NCBI GenBank assembly: GCA_021202575.1
Contig: JAJQCU010000279.1
Span: forward strand, 1 to 14,413
Origin: Lachnospiraceae bacterium
Lineage (GTDB): Bacteria; Bacillota; Clostridia; Lachnospirales; Lachnospiraceae
DNA length: 14,413 nucleotides
Direction: 5' to 3'
Below the pieces are notes generated by a model, which made no database searches, was not told where the DNA came from, and saw nothing but the letters and a program-made list of their open reading frames with translations. Position numbers and translations under genes: made by a program. Positions 1 through 7,522 of the stretch are shown piece by piece; the first letter of the stretch is position 1; each line of letters starts with the position of its first letter.

Positions 1-68
1 ATATAGTATACCACACATCTTTTTACTTTACCACCTTTTTATATCTACACCCTTTTTCGCGGGCGGCA

Positions 69-97
69 TTGACAATTCTCCTCCGTTATACTACAAT
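69..97 (+). promoter_or_regulatory. Sigma-A type promoter of the ATP-grasp operon
   Basis: A perfect -35 box TTGACA (69-74) is followed after exactly 17 bases by TACAAT (92-97), one mismatch from the consensus -10. Transcription would begin near 103-105. This is the only convincing promoter upstream of the five + strand genes, and those genes are packed without room for others, so it probably drives all of them. The 68 bases to its left are AT-rich with several T runs and show no gene. Confidence 0.75.
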
Positions 98-103
98 AAC
101 GAG

Positions 104-145
104 AGACAAAGACGCCTGCGGAGGGCAGCTTTGTCTTTTTGTTTT
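104..145 (+). terminator. Terminator-like hairpin at the 5' end of the operon transcript
   Basis: AGACAAAG (104-111) pairs with CTTTGTCT (129-136). An inner helix CTGC (116-119) / GCAG (125-128) closes a GGAGG loop, and ACGC is bulged on the 5' side. The stem runs straight into TTTTT, G, TTTT. This has the layout of an intrinsic terminator, but it lies right at the predicted transcription start and before the first gene. It could be an attenuator, a 5' stabilising hairpin, or a terminator for readthrough from the left. No protein or ligand binding site is recognisable. Confidence 0.55.
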
Positions 146-166
146 ATATAGAAAGGACTGCGAACC

Positions 167-1486
167 ATGAATAATTTAGATCTTCTGGACAGAACCGACA
201 CGATCAACGGCCTTTTAGCCCGTTACGGCGTCAAATTCGGCATCTACAAAAACGGCACGTTTAAGGAGCAGCTTTTCCCCTTTGACGCCATTCCCAGAGT
301 CATTGAGAAGGAGGAATTCGCTTATCTGGAGCGGGGGCTGAAGCAGAGAGTCGCCGCGCTGAATTTATTTCTCAAGGATATTTATAATGAAAAAAAGATC
401 GTGAAGGACGGCGTCGTCCCGGAGGATTTTGTCTATGCCGCCAGCGGCTATCTGGTGCCCTGCGAGGGCGTCACTCCGCCGAAGGATGTTTTTTCCCATA
501 TTTCAGGAATCGATCTGGTGCTTGGCAAGGACGGCGTCTGGTACATACTGGAGGATAACCTGCGGGTGCCCTCCGGCGCTTCCTACCCCATGATCGCCAG
601 AGAGCTTTGCAGACGGGCCAGCCCCCGCACCTTCAACGAGACGGCCATCGAGGACAACCGCAATTACGCCCGGCTTTTAAAGCATACCCTGGATTATGTG
701 AATACCGGGGGACTGAGCGTGGTGATGACGCCGGGACGTTACAATGCCGCCTACTTTGAGCACTCCTACCTGGCGGAGCAGATGCGGGTGCCGCTTGTGA
801 CCTACAGCGACCTGGAGGTGGACAACGATTACCCGTATTTCAAGTGATACGCCGGCAGAAAAGAGCGGGCAGGCGCGGTCTACCGCCGTATTTCCGACGA
901 ATACATGGATCCCATGAATTTCAACCCGGAATCGGTGATCGGCGTTCCCCATATTTTTGACGTATACCGAAAGGGCCATGTGGCGCTCTTAAACGCTCCC
1001 GGCAACGGCATCGCCGACGACAAGGGAATATATTATTTCGTACCGAAAATGATCAAATACTATCTCGGCGAGGAGCCCATTCTGCACAACGCGCCCACCT
1101 ATCTTCCCTTCTACGAGGAGGATATGAAATATGTGCTGGAGAAGTTCGATACCCTGGTCTTAAAGGACGTGGCGGAGGCCGGCGGCTACGGCGTCGTCTT
1201 TGGCAGCAAGATGACCAGAGAGCAGAAGGAGCAGTTTATCGCCATGCTGAAGGCCGAGCCGAGACGCTTTATCGCGCAGGAGGTCATTGATTTCTGCGAT
1301 ATTCCCATTCAGGACAGGGGACAGATCGTGGAGCGCAAGGCGGACTTAAGAGCGTTCGTACTGACCGCGGAGGAGCCCGTGGTATGGAAGAGCGGGCTGA
1401 CCAGATTTTCCAGAAATCCGGATTCCTTTATTGTAAATTCTTCACAGGGAGGAGGCTTTAAAGACACATGGGTACTAAGTCAGTAA
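167..1486 (+). pseudogene. Circularly permuted ATP-grasp ligase, interrupted by an in-frame TGA
   Basis: The reading frame codes for a circularly permuted ATP-grasp protein (DUF404/DUF407 type, COG2308) of normal length, about 439 codons. TGA at 845-847 splits it into a 226-residue N-terminal part and a C-terminal part in the same frame. Family signatures lie on both sides: EDNLRVPSG around residues 127-135 before the stop, and YRRISDEYMDP, GIADDKG, AGGYGVVFG, KADLRAF and a terminal NSSQGGGFKDTWVL after it. The codons just after the stop still read as family sequence, so this looks like one substitution rather than two genes. The first internal ATG after the stop (905) has no ribosome site. 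AAAGGA (152-157) serves the ATG at 167. The family is predicted to form amide bonds using ATP; the substrate is unknown. The end overlaps the next gene by 19 bases. Confidence 0.88.
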
Positions 1487-2139
1487 TCAACACGGACCGT
1501 CTGTACTGGCTCGGACGCTACTCCGAGCGGGTCTACACCACTTTAAAACTTTTTGGAAAGAGCTTCGACGAGCTCATCGAGCAGATGACAGAGGCGGATT
1601 ATTCCAAATTCTGCACCACCCTCGAAATTCCGAATATTTATACCGACAAGGACGATTTTATCGCGCGCTACGCCTTTGACCTGACGGATCCCAACTCCAT
1701 CATTTCCAATCTGACAAGAGCCTACGACAACGCCATTGAGCTGAGAGAGGAAATCGGCAGCGAGACTCTCTCCTATATCCAGATGGCTCTTTACAGCATG
1801 CAGAGGGCAAAGGAGGACCAGGCGCCTGCCATTGAGTTTCAGAGCGTGACCGATGACATCCTGGCCTTCTGGGGGATCGTGGACGACCAGATCGACGATG
1901 AAAATACCCGCAACATCATCAAGGTAGGGAAACGGGTGGAGCGGCTGGATTTGTACACCCGCCTGCACATGGGACGCGTGGACATCAACCGGGAGGTACA
2001 GCGCCTGGCAGGGCGGATTGACCGTTGCTCCCTGCGCTACAGAACGCAGAGTATCATTGAGCTTCTGGACGCGGTCCGGGCTCCGGAGCTGGATTATCCG
2101 GCGATCTTAAAATCCGTGGAGAGCATTCTGGAGGTTTAG
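1468..2139 (+). CDS. Alpha-E domain protein (DUF403 family)
   Basis: This 223-residue all-helical protein matches the alpha-E family (COG2307), the usual partner of circularly permuted ATP-grasp ligases. Recognisable parts are the opening RLYWLGRYSERV (residues 11-22), a central segment with LTDPNSI and RAYDNAIELREEI, and the basic VGKRVERLDLYTRLHMGR segment near residues 152-169. Family members are often around 300 residues, so this is a compact form. GGGAGGAGG (1447-1455) lies 12 bases before the ATG, inside the end of the ATP-grasp gene; the 19-base overlap implies translational coupling. No enzymatic role is established for the family. A scaffold or partner for the ligase is an inference from gene neighbourhood. 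Confidence 0.85.
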   Translation: MGTKSVINTDRLYWLGRYSERVYTTLKLFGKSFDELIEQMTEADYSKFCTTLEIPNIYTDKDDFIARYAFDLTDPNSIISNLTRAYDNAIELREEIGSETLSYIQMALYSMQRAKEDQAPAIEFQSVTDDILAFWGIVDDQIDDENTRNIIKVGKRVERLDLYTRLHMGRVDINREVQRLAGRIDRCSLRYRTQSIIELLDAVRAPELDYPAILKSVESILEV

Positions 2140-2142
2140 CCG

Positions 2143-2937
2143 GTGGAGACTCTGTCTTTTCGCTATCATCTGAGCATCTGTTTTGACGCGCCCGTTCACG
2201 ACCATCACTTTACTCTGCGTTGTTTTCCCATTTCAGATGAACGGCAGCGCATCGACAGATTACAGATTACCATCTATCCAAATGAGTTCTTTTCGGACAG
2301 CTTTGACAGCTTTGGCAATCGCTGTATTGTCGGCCGGGCCGGGCAGCCCCACACCCGCTTCAGCGCGGATGTGACAGGGGATGCCGTCACCGGCCTTTCT
2401 GAGCGTGTTCCGGAGGGAAACCCCTGGCGGGAGCATTTGTTCCGCCAGAAGACCCGCCTCACCTGGCCCGATGAGGAGCTGCTTTCCTTCGCGGATTCTG
2501 TACCCACCTGGCCCAGCGCGCTGGATACGGCCAAAGCTGTCATGGAAGCTCTGGGAAAAGAAATCACCTACACGCCCGGCGCTACAAACATAGACACCAC
2601 AGCTGCAGAAGCCTTTTCTCTCAGGAAGGGCGTCTGCCAGGATTACTCCCACATTATGCTGTCAGTTCTGCGTGAGAAAAAAATCATGTCCCGATACGTG
2701 GTAGGAATGCTCATGGGCGAGGGTTTAAGCCACGCTTGGGTAGAGGTCAAGGAGGGGGAATTCTGGTACGGTTTCGACCCCACCAACCAGCTTCTGGTCA
2801 CGGATCAGCACATCAAGATTTCCCATGGCCGGGACTACTGCGACTGCCGGATCAATCAGGGACATTTCTACGGCCTTGGAAAGCAAACCCAGGAAATATC
2901 CGTCCTGGTGCAGAGAAAGGAAGCACAAAGCGCATGA
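2143..2937 (+). CDS. Transglutaminase-like cysteine protease family protein
   Basis: This 264-residue protein has an N-terminal beta-rich domain of the bacterial transglutaminase-N type, starting SFRYHLSICFDAPV, followed by a transglutaminase-like core. The catalytic triad is visible: Cys in RKGVCQDYSHIML, His in SHAWVEV and Asp in YGFDPTNQ. It has no signal peptide, so it should act in the cytoplasm. Members beside ATP-grasp/alpha-E genes are thought to be peptidases or amidases acting on the ligase product, but no substrate is known. Translation starts at GTG 2143, with GGAGGT (2130-2135) seven bases upstream inside the alpha-E gene. Its TGA stop overlaps the next ATG as ATGA, indicating coupling. 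Confidence 0.88.
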   Translation: METLSFRYHLSICFDAPVHDHHFTLRCFPISDERQRIDRLQITIYPNEFFSDSFDSFGNRCIVGRAGQPHTRFSADVTGDAVTGLSERVPEGNPWREHLFRQKTRLTWPDEELLSFADSVPTWPSALDTAKAVMEALGKEITYTPGATNIDTTAAEAFSLRKGVCQDYSHIMLSVLREKKIMSRYVVGMLMGEGLSHAWVEVKEGEFWYGFDPTNQLLVTDQHIKISHGRDYCDCRINQGHFYGLGKQTQEISVLVQRKEAQSA

Positions 2938-3866
2938 TACAGGACATTGTGTCCATCCGCCTGCCGGTGGATGAGACCTATCATATACAGAAAAATTCCA
3001 TCTCCCACGGAAGCGGAAAACGAATCTGTGTGGTCACCGGCATCCACGGGGACGAGCTGGAGGGGCAGTATGTCTGCTTTCTCCTGGCTCAGAAGCTGCT
3101 GTCCCAGATAGAAAAGCTGCACGGCACCGTGGATATCTACCCGGCCGCCAATCCCCTGGGGATCGATTCCATCAACCGGGGACTGCCCGGCTTTGACCTG
3201 GATATGAACCGCACCTTTCCCGGCAGTGATACCGGCGACATGGTGGAGTTCACCGCCATGAAGCTGGTGGAGGATTTAAAAGGCGCCGACCTGGTTTTTG
3301 ACATCCATGCCAGCAATATTTATCTGACAGAGATTCCCCAGATCCGCATCAATGAAAAAAACGCGGACCAGCTGGTGCCTCTGGCCCGGCTCTCCAACGT
3401 GGACCTGATCTGGGTTCACGGAAATTCCACGGTGCTGGAATCCACCCTCGCCTATTCCCTGAACAGCCGGGGGACTCCCTGCCTGGTGGCGGAGATGGGC
3501 GTGGGAATGCGGCTGACGGAAAAATACGGCCGCCAGTTCTGCGATGGAATTTTCAGCCTGATGCAGCATCTGGATATGTGGGACGGCGATGTTCCCCCTG
3601 TCAGAGAGCCCCTGATCTGCGATGACCCGGACGAAGTGGTCTTTCTGAACGCGCCCACCTCCGGCATGTTCATGAAGACAAAGGAGCACGGCTCCTGGGT
3701 TGGCAAGGGCGAGACCGTGGGCTATATCTTTGATCCCCTCCGGGGTGAAATCCGTGAATATATCAACGCGGATAAAAGCGGCCTGCTCTTTACCATCCGG
3801 GAATATCCCCTGGTGGCCGAGGGCTCTCTGATGGGCCGGATTTTAGCGAGGGAGGCCAACCGATGA
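2934..3866 (+). CDS. AstE/aspartoacylase-like zinc hydrolase (M14-related)
   Basis: This 310-residue protein belongs to the succinylglutamate desuccinylase/aspartoacylase group of zinc carboxypeptidase-like enzymes, which cleave N-acyl or peptide-like amide bonds. The metal site is complete: GIHGDE supplies H38 and E41, and FDIHAS supplies H125. LDMNRTFPG (residues 89-97) is the conserved Asn-Arg substrate loop, and E187 in VAEMGVGM is the likely general base. The last 80 residues form the small beta domain usual in AstE-like proteins. There is no signal peptide. The frame stays open upstream to 2736, but ATG 2934 is chosen because it overlaps the previous stop as ATGA, has AAAGGAAG upstream, and the family fold starts directly after it. 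The substrate is unknown; context suggests it acts on the product of the upstream ligase. Confidence 0.85.
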   Translation: MIQDIVSIRLPVDETYHIQKNSISHGSGKRICVVTGIHGDELEGQYVCFLLAQKLLSQIEKLHGTVDIYPAANPLGIDSINRGLPGFDLDMNRTFPGSDTGDMVEFTAMKLVEDLKGADLVFDIHASNIYLTEIPQIRINEKNADQLVPLARLSNVDLIWVHGNSTVLESTLAYSLNSRGTPCLVAEMGVGMRLTEKYGRQFCDGIFSLMQHLDMWDGDVPPVREPLICDDPDEVVFLNAPTSGMFMKTKEHGSWVGKGETVGYIFDPLRGEIREYINADKSGLLFTIREYPLVAEGSLMGRILAREANR

Positions 3867-4804
3867 AAGAAAGCGTCATATACAGCACCTCCTCCCTTTA
3901 CCGGGATGATTTCCGGGTGAAGGCCTATACCTTTGGCCGGGGAGAGAAGGCGCTCTGCGTTGTGGGAGCCATGCGCGGCAACGAGTATCAGCAGATTTAT
4001 ATCTGCTCCCAGCTGATGCGTTATTTCAGGCAGTGGGAGCGGGATGGGCGCTTTGTCGCCGGCAAACAGGTCATGCTCATCCCTTCCGTCAACCCCAGCT
4101 CCATGAACATTGGCAAGCGCTTCTGGGCCATCGACAACACGGATATCAACCGAATGTTTCCCGGCTACAGCCTGGGGGAGACCACTCAGCGCATCGCGGC
4201 GGGGGTTTTTGAGGTTATCAATAAGTATCAGAGCGGCATTCAGCTGACCTCCTTTTATATGCCCGGGGACTTCTCTCCCCATGTGCGCATGATGCGCACC
4301 GGCTATGAGAACGTGGAAAAAGCCAGGGATTTCGGCTTCCCCTACATTGTGGTCCGCGAGCCCCGGCCTTACGATACCACAACCCTGAACTACAACCTGC
4401 AGATCTGGGAGACGGACGCCTACAGCCTGTATTCCAACACCACCAGCCGCATCGATCCGCAGAGCGCCGCAAAGGTCATCGAAGGAATTGAGCGCTTTAT
4501 GATTCTGGGCGGCATGCTGACGGGAGAAGCCGCCGCAGCCTGCGTCCAGCCCCGGATTTTTGAATATGGCGACCTGATTTCCCTGCGCACCACCCAGGCG
4601 GGCCTGTATCACCGGCTGGCGGAGGCGGACACCCACGTAAAAAAAGATACCCCCGTTGCCGAAATCTACGACCCCGGCAGTGGGGATATCCTGGAAACTC
4701 TGTATGCTCCTTCGGACGGCGTCATCTTTTTCCAGCACAATGACCCGCTTGTATACGCTTACACCGCCGCGGTGAAGCTTCTGGCCGATCTGCCGCAGAT
4801 TTGA
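3863..4804 (+). CDS. AstE-like paralogue lacking canonical zinc ligands
   Basis: This 313-residue protein is collinear with the preceding AstE-like enzyme (LCVVGAMRGNE against ICVVTGIHGDE; NTDINRMFPG against LDMNRTFPG) and has a similar C-terminal beta domain. The metal site differs. The first His is Arg (R38), while E41 is kept, and the region of the second zinc His reads IQLTSFYMP, with Thr129 where His is expected. E183 in the WETDAYS segment may occupy the general-base position. It may therefore be a non-catalytic partner, a substrate-binding subunit, or an enzyme using other residues. It starts at an ATGA overlap with GAGGGAGG (3848-3855) seven bases upstream, so it is probably made together with its partner. 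It ends the operon at the convergent boundary. Confidence 0.8.
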   Translation: MKESVIYSTSSLYRDDFRVKAYTFGRGEKALCVVGAMRGNEYQQIYICSQLMRYFRQWERDGRFVAGKQVMLIPSVNPSSMNIGKRFWAIDNTDINRMFPGYSLGETTQRIAAGVFEVINKYQSGIQLTSFYMPGDFSPHVRMMRTGYENVEKARDFGFPYIVVREPRPYDTTTLNYNLQIWETDAYSLYSNTTSRIDPQSAAKVIEGIERFMILGGMLTGEAAAACVQPRIFEYGDLISLRTTQAGLYHRLAEADTHVKKDTPVAEIYDPGSGDILETLYAPSDGVIFFQHNDPLVYAYTAAVKLLADLPQI

Positions 4805-4868
4805 ACCGGCGCTCATGAATCAGCCTGCAGTTTGCTGTGAGTGAACGCTCTCCCTCGTGCTCATTACG
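4805..4868. other. Convergent junction between the + operon and the - strand genes
   Basis: Sixty-four bases separate the stop codons of the last + gene and the HPr gene. I see a repeated GCTCAT and some short inverted pairs, but no GC-rich stem followed by a T run on either strand. Transcripts from the two sides may therefore run into each other, or termination may be factor-dependent. Confidence 0.5.
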
Positions 4869-5132
4869 TCACGTATCAATCCGATGCTCCAGCAGGTCCA
4901 CCAGGGCCGCTAAAGCTTCCTCCTCGTCCGCGCCCTCGCAGATCAGTTCAATCTCATCATTTCCTCTGACACAGGCGCCGAGAACGCTGAGAACGCTCTT
5001 GGCGTTGGCGGTATAGTTTTTAAACCGGAATGTGATTTTGGACTGGTACTGCATGGCCAGCCGGCACAAATCCCCCGCAGGGCGCAGGTGCAGCCCGATC
5101 AGGCTGTTGACCACCACTTTCTGAGATACCAC
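4869..5132 (-). CDS. ptsH: HPr phosphocarrier protein
   Basis: HPr carries phosphate from enzyme I to the sugar-specific IIA proteins of the phosphotransferase system. The chosen start is the GTG at 5132, because GAAGGAGGG sits five bases upstream. This gives an 87-residue protein, the normal HPr length, and places the active histidine exactly at position 15 (GLHLRPA) and the regulatory serine exactly at position 46 (AKS). Longer starts at 5156 or 5204 would add a basic tail and put the ribosome site inside the gene. His15 rules out a Crh-like protein. The residue after His15 is Leu rather than the commoner Ala. The gene is 119 bases downstream of cdaR. The symbol assumes this is the main HPr; a second copy elsewhere is possible. 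Confidence 0.88.
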   Translation of the reverse strand: MVSQKVVVNSLIGLHLRPAGDLCRLAMQYQSKITFRFKNYTANAKSVLSVLGACVRGNDEIELICEGADEEEALAALVDLLEHRIDT

Positions 5133-5151
5133 ATTGACCCTCCTTCTCTTT

Positions 5152-5182
5152 TTCATTATATACTGATCATTTTCAACCCTCA
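5152..5182 (-). promoter_or_regulatory. Possible promoter of the HPr gene
   Basis: Reading the minus strand, TATAAT lies about 20 bases upstream of the HPr GTG and just before the AGAAGGAGG ribosome site. No good TTGACA box is present at 16-18 bases, so the site is weak. The leader would be very short. The alternative is readthrough from cdaR. Confidence 0.3.
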
Positions 5183-5251
5183 GATCAGAGGTTCCGTTCC
5201 GCATATATGGGCCAGTACCCTGCCCTCCCGGAGAATTCTCCCCGGGATTTC

Positions 5252-6568
5252 TTAGTCCTCCACGATTTCTTCTGTCACAAGAATGGCAATATCACTTCCC
5301 GAGACAATCTCCACAGCTTCCGATTCGATGGTGTACTCCGCGGGGATGTCGTAGGTTCTGCCGTCCACAAGCGAGGTCAGATCCTCATCCTCCATCCAGG
5401 CCTCCACATCGATGGATACCGCGATATCCGAGGCGCTCACTTCCTCCACGTCCGCCTGCAGACCGGACACCACCACTGAAGCCTGCACCTCATCCGCGAT
5501 CTGCACAATATACCCCTCCGGCACATTGGAAATCGCGATCCGGTCGGTATTCAGAGTAATCTCAGCCTCGTAAACCTCCTCCACAGGCTGCGTCACCGTA
5601 ATCACGCCGCTTTCGCCCGAATCCGCGCGCGACACGCCGCTGGGCAGATAATCATCAATATCGATCTCAAATACCACATCCTCCGTGGCATCGGTCACAA
5701 TGTATTCCTCCCCGGAGACCACAATCTCCGTGACATTATCCACCACGCCGCTCTTGCCCGCCAGCGTAATCTCCCTCGCGCTTGCGGTCATTTCGCCGCT
5801 CAGCAGATAGCCTGACGCGGGAGTTACCTCCACCTCAAACACAAGAGGAACTGTGCTGGTCTTGAGCACTTCCACCGTAACCCGCACCCGGCTGGAGCCG
5901 AGAGTCAGCCGATCCTGTGAAATCTCATTGCCATCCGAATCATACAGTACGATATCCGCGTAAGTCACCACATTCTCTGTGGCGTCCTCCAGCACCACGG
6001 AGGCCCTCGCCGTGGCAATGCTACTGACAATGCTCTCCGGTCCGCTGACTGACAGCTGGTTCTGCTCGATGGTGCTGCCCGAGATGATATAGCCATCCGC
6101 AGCGCTGCCGGTCACATCGGCGGTCAGGCGGATGTATCTGTCCATCTTATCCTCCACCTCCAGCTCCAGGACGGAGGAGCTTGCGGAAAAAGTCACGTTT
6201 CCCTCATACTTGGTGCAGGTAAAGGTCAAATCTACCGTGCCGTCCAGGCGCATTTTGGAGAAATCCGCCGTCACCTCGATGTCGCTGTCCGTGATATCAT
6301 CTATGATCGTCCGGGAAGCGGACACCGTGACCGTGCGAACCACATCAGAGTTGTTCAACACAGCGTATACCTGCCCGTTCTCCTCAAGGACCTCCGTATT
6401 CAGAAAGGTCACCTCCACATTGGTGAAACGGGTGCTGGTCACAGGGTTCTCAATGCTGTAGGCTACAGCCCACAGAATAACAGCACAGACAATCGAAAAC
6501 AGCTTGAGATACCAGTTGTGCAGAAGCTTATCCCTCAGTCTTTTCAGTTGATCCCTGCTGTTTTTCAT
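5252..6568 (-). CDS. cdaR: YbbR-domain protein, CdaA regulator
   Basis: This 438-residue protein has a short basic cytoplasmic start, one membrane helix (about residues 21-38) and then a long extracytoplasmic region of repeated beta-rich YbbR domains, rich in Val, Thr, Asp and Glu with few Lys. In Bacilli, CdaR binds the membrane diadenylate cyclase CdaA and modulates c-di-AMP output. The pairing here is tight: its ATG lies inside the end of cdaA, overlapping by 41 bases, with GGGAGGAAAGGAAG just upstream. In many Bacilli glmM follows; here an HPr gene follows instead. After the stop, a hairpin around the perfect palindrome GGAGAATTCTCC (5230-5241) has no T run, so it is not a standard terminator. 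Confidence 0.88.
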   Translation of the reverse strand: MKNSRDQLKRLRDKLLHNWYLKLFSIVCAVILWAVAYSIENPVTSTRFTNVEVTFLNTEVLEENGQVYAVLNNSDVVRTVTVSASRTIIDDITDSDIEVTADFSKMRLDGTVDLTFTCTKYEGNVTFSASSSVLELEVEDKMDRYIRLTADVTGSAADGYIISGSTIEQNQLSVSGPESIVSSIATARASVVLEDATENVVTYADIVLYDSDGNEISQDRLTLGSSRVRVTVEVLKTSTVPLVFEVEVTPASGYLLSGEMTASAREITLAGKSGVVDNVTEIVVSGEEYIVTDATEDVVFEIDIDDYLPSGVSRADSGESGVITVTQPVEEVYEAEITLNTDRIAISNVPEGYIVQIADEVQASVVVSGLQADVEEVSASDIAVSIDVEAWMEDEDLTSLVDGRTYDIPAEYTIESEAVEIVSGSDIAILVTEEIVED

Positions 6569-7451
6569 TCTGCTTCCTTTCCTCCCATTTGCTCCTGAGC
6601 CAGTCCCGTCTTCTGGGCTTTTCCTCCCCGGGCTTATCCTCCTTCTGCCGGAAGGAGGACAGCTGCTCCAACAGCTGGTCGGGGCTCAGTCCTCTGGACA
6701 GCACTCCCTCTCTGGCCACCGTAATCTGTCCCGTCTCCTCGCTGACCACGATCACAAAGGCGTCCGTATTCTCACTGGCCCCCAGCGCCGCCCTGGGGCG
6801 GGTTCCCAGCTGCTTGCTGACCGACATATCCTCAGACAGGGGCAGATAACAGGGGGCCGCCACCACCCTGTCCCCGCTGATCACCACCGCGCCGTCGTGC
6901 AGCGGCGTATTATGCTCAAATATATTGACCAGAAGCTGCATGCTGACCACCGCGTCGATCTCAATACCAGTCTCCACATAATCGGTCAGCTTCTGATAAT
7001 TCTCCAGCAAAATCAGCGCACCTGTCTTATCCCCGCTCATGACCGTGCAGGCCTTCACAATACTCTGCATGGTCTTATCGGAAAACTTTCCCTCCGGGTT
7101 CATGCGGTCTCCCAGATTCATCAGCTGAAAAATATTATTTCTGCCCAGCTCCTCCAGCATCCTGCGAAGCTCCGGCTGAAAAATCACCACAATCGCCATC
7201 AGGGCCACGCTGACCACATTTTTGGCGACCCACATAATGGCTGTCATGTCAAGAAGCTCAGCAACCAACAAAAAGAGCCCGATCACAGCGATGCCCCTGA
7301 GCAGCACAAAGGTTCTGGTTGACTGTATCCAGCCCAGAATCTTATAGATCAGCCAGGCAAGAATCAGCATCTCCAGAACGTCGATAACCGTTAAATTATA
7401 CTTAACGAAGCTGTCCGAAATGTAGCTCCAAAATGTAGTAATATACTGCAT
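6528..7451 (-). CDS. cdaA: Membrane diadenylate cyclase CdaA with altered RHR motif
   Basis: CdaA joins two ATP molecules into c-di-AMP, a second messenger for potassium, osmotic and cell wall control. The 307-residue protein has three N-terminal membrane helices (about residues 23-40, 47-66 and 72-92), then the DAC domain with PELRR, the catalytic DGA motif at 186-188 (LHDGAVV), and a charged C-terminal tail. The second family signature, normally RHR within GTRHRAALG, reads R218-P219-R220: codon 219 is CCC (6795-6797), one base from the His codon CAC. Everything else looks intact. ATG 7451 gives the standard N-terminus; the ribosome site is weak (GGGAAAAGAAG). The gene overlaps cdaR by 41 bases. 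Whether it is active as read here is uncertain. Confidence 0.9.
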   Translation of the reverse strand: MQYITTFWSYISDSFVKYNLTVIDVLEMLILAWLIYKILGWIQSTRTFVLLRGIAVIGLFLLVAELLDMTAIMWVAKNVVSVALMAIVVIFQPELRRMLEELGRNNIFQLMNLGDRMNPEGKFSDKTMQSIVKACTVMSGDKTGALILLENYQKLTDYVETGIEIDAVVSMQLLVNIFEHNTPLHDGAVVISGDRVVAAPCYLPLSEDMSVSKQLGTRPRAALGASENTDAFVIVVSEETGQITVAREGVLSRGLSPDQLLEQLSSFRQKEDKPGEEKPRRRDWLRSKWEERKQNEKQQGSTEKTEG

Positions 7452-7522
7452 GGCAATTTCTTCTTTTCCCTTAGCTCAAAAACCTCTGTCCTGTCTCTGA
7501 AAAGGACGCAGCAGGCCTCATG

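Noticed and set aside
845..847. TGA as selenocysteine or as a reassigned sense codon
   Set aside because: I see no convincing SECIS-like hairpin directly after the codon and recall no Cys at this position in the family. TGA clearly serves as the stop of several other genes here, so reassignment is unlikely.
2736..2933. A 66-residue N-terminal extension of the first AstE-like protein
   Set aside because: It would overlap the catalytic end of the transglutaminase gene by about 200 bases in another frame. ATG 2934 has the ATGA coupling, a ribosome site and the family N-terminus.
3722..4816. A 364-codon minus-strand open frame
   Set aside because: It is antisense to the second AstE-like gene, has no recognisable family motif, and arises from codon bias on the real strand.
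5227..5246. Palindromic hairpin after cdaR as an intrinsic terminator
   Set aside because: The stem is GC-rich around GGAGAATTCTCC, but in the direction of cdaR it is followed by GGGCAGGG rather than a T run.
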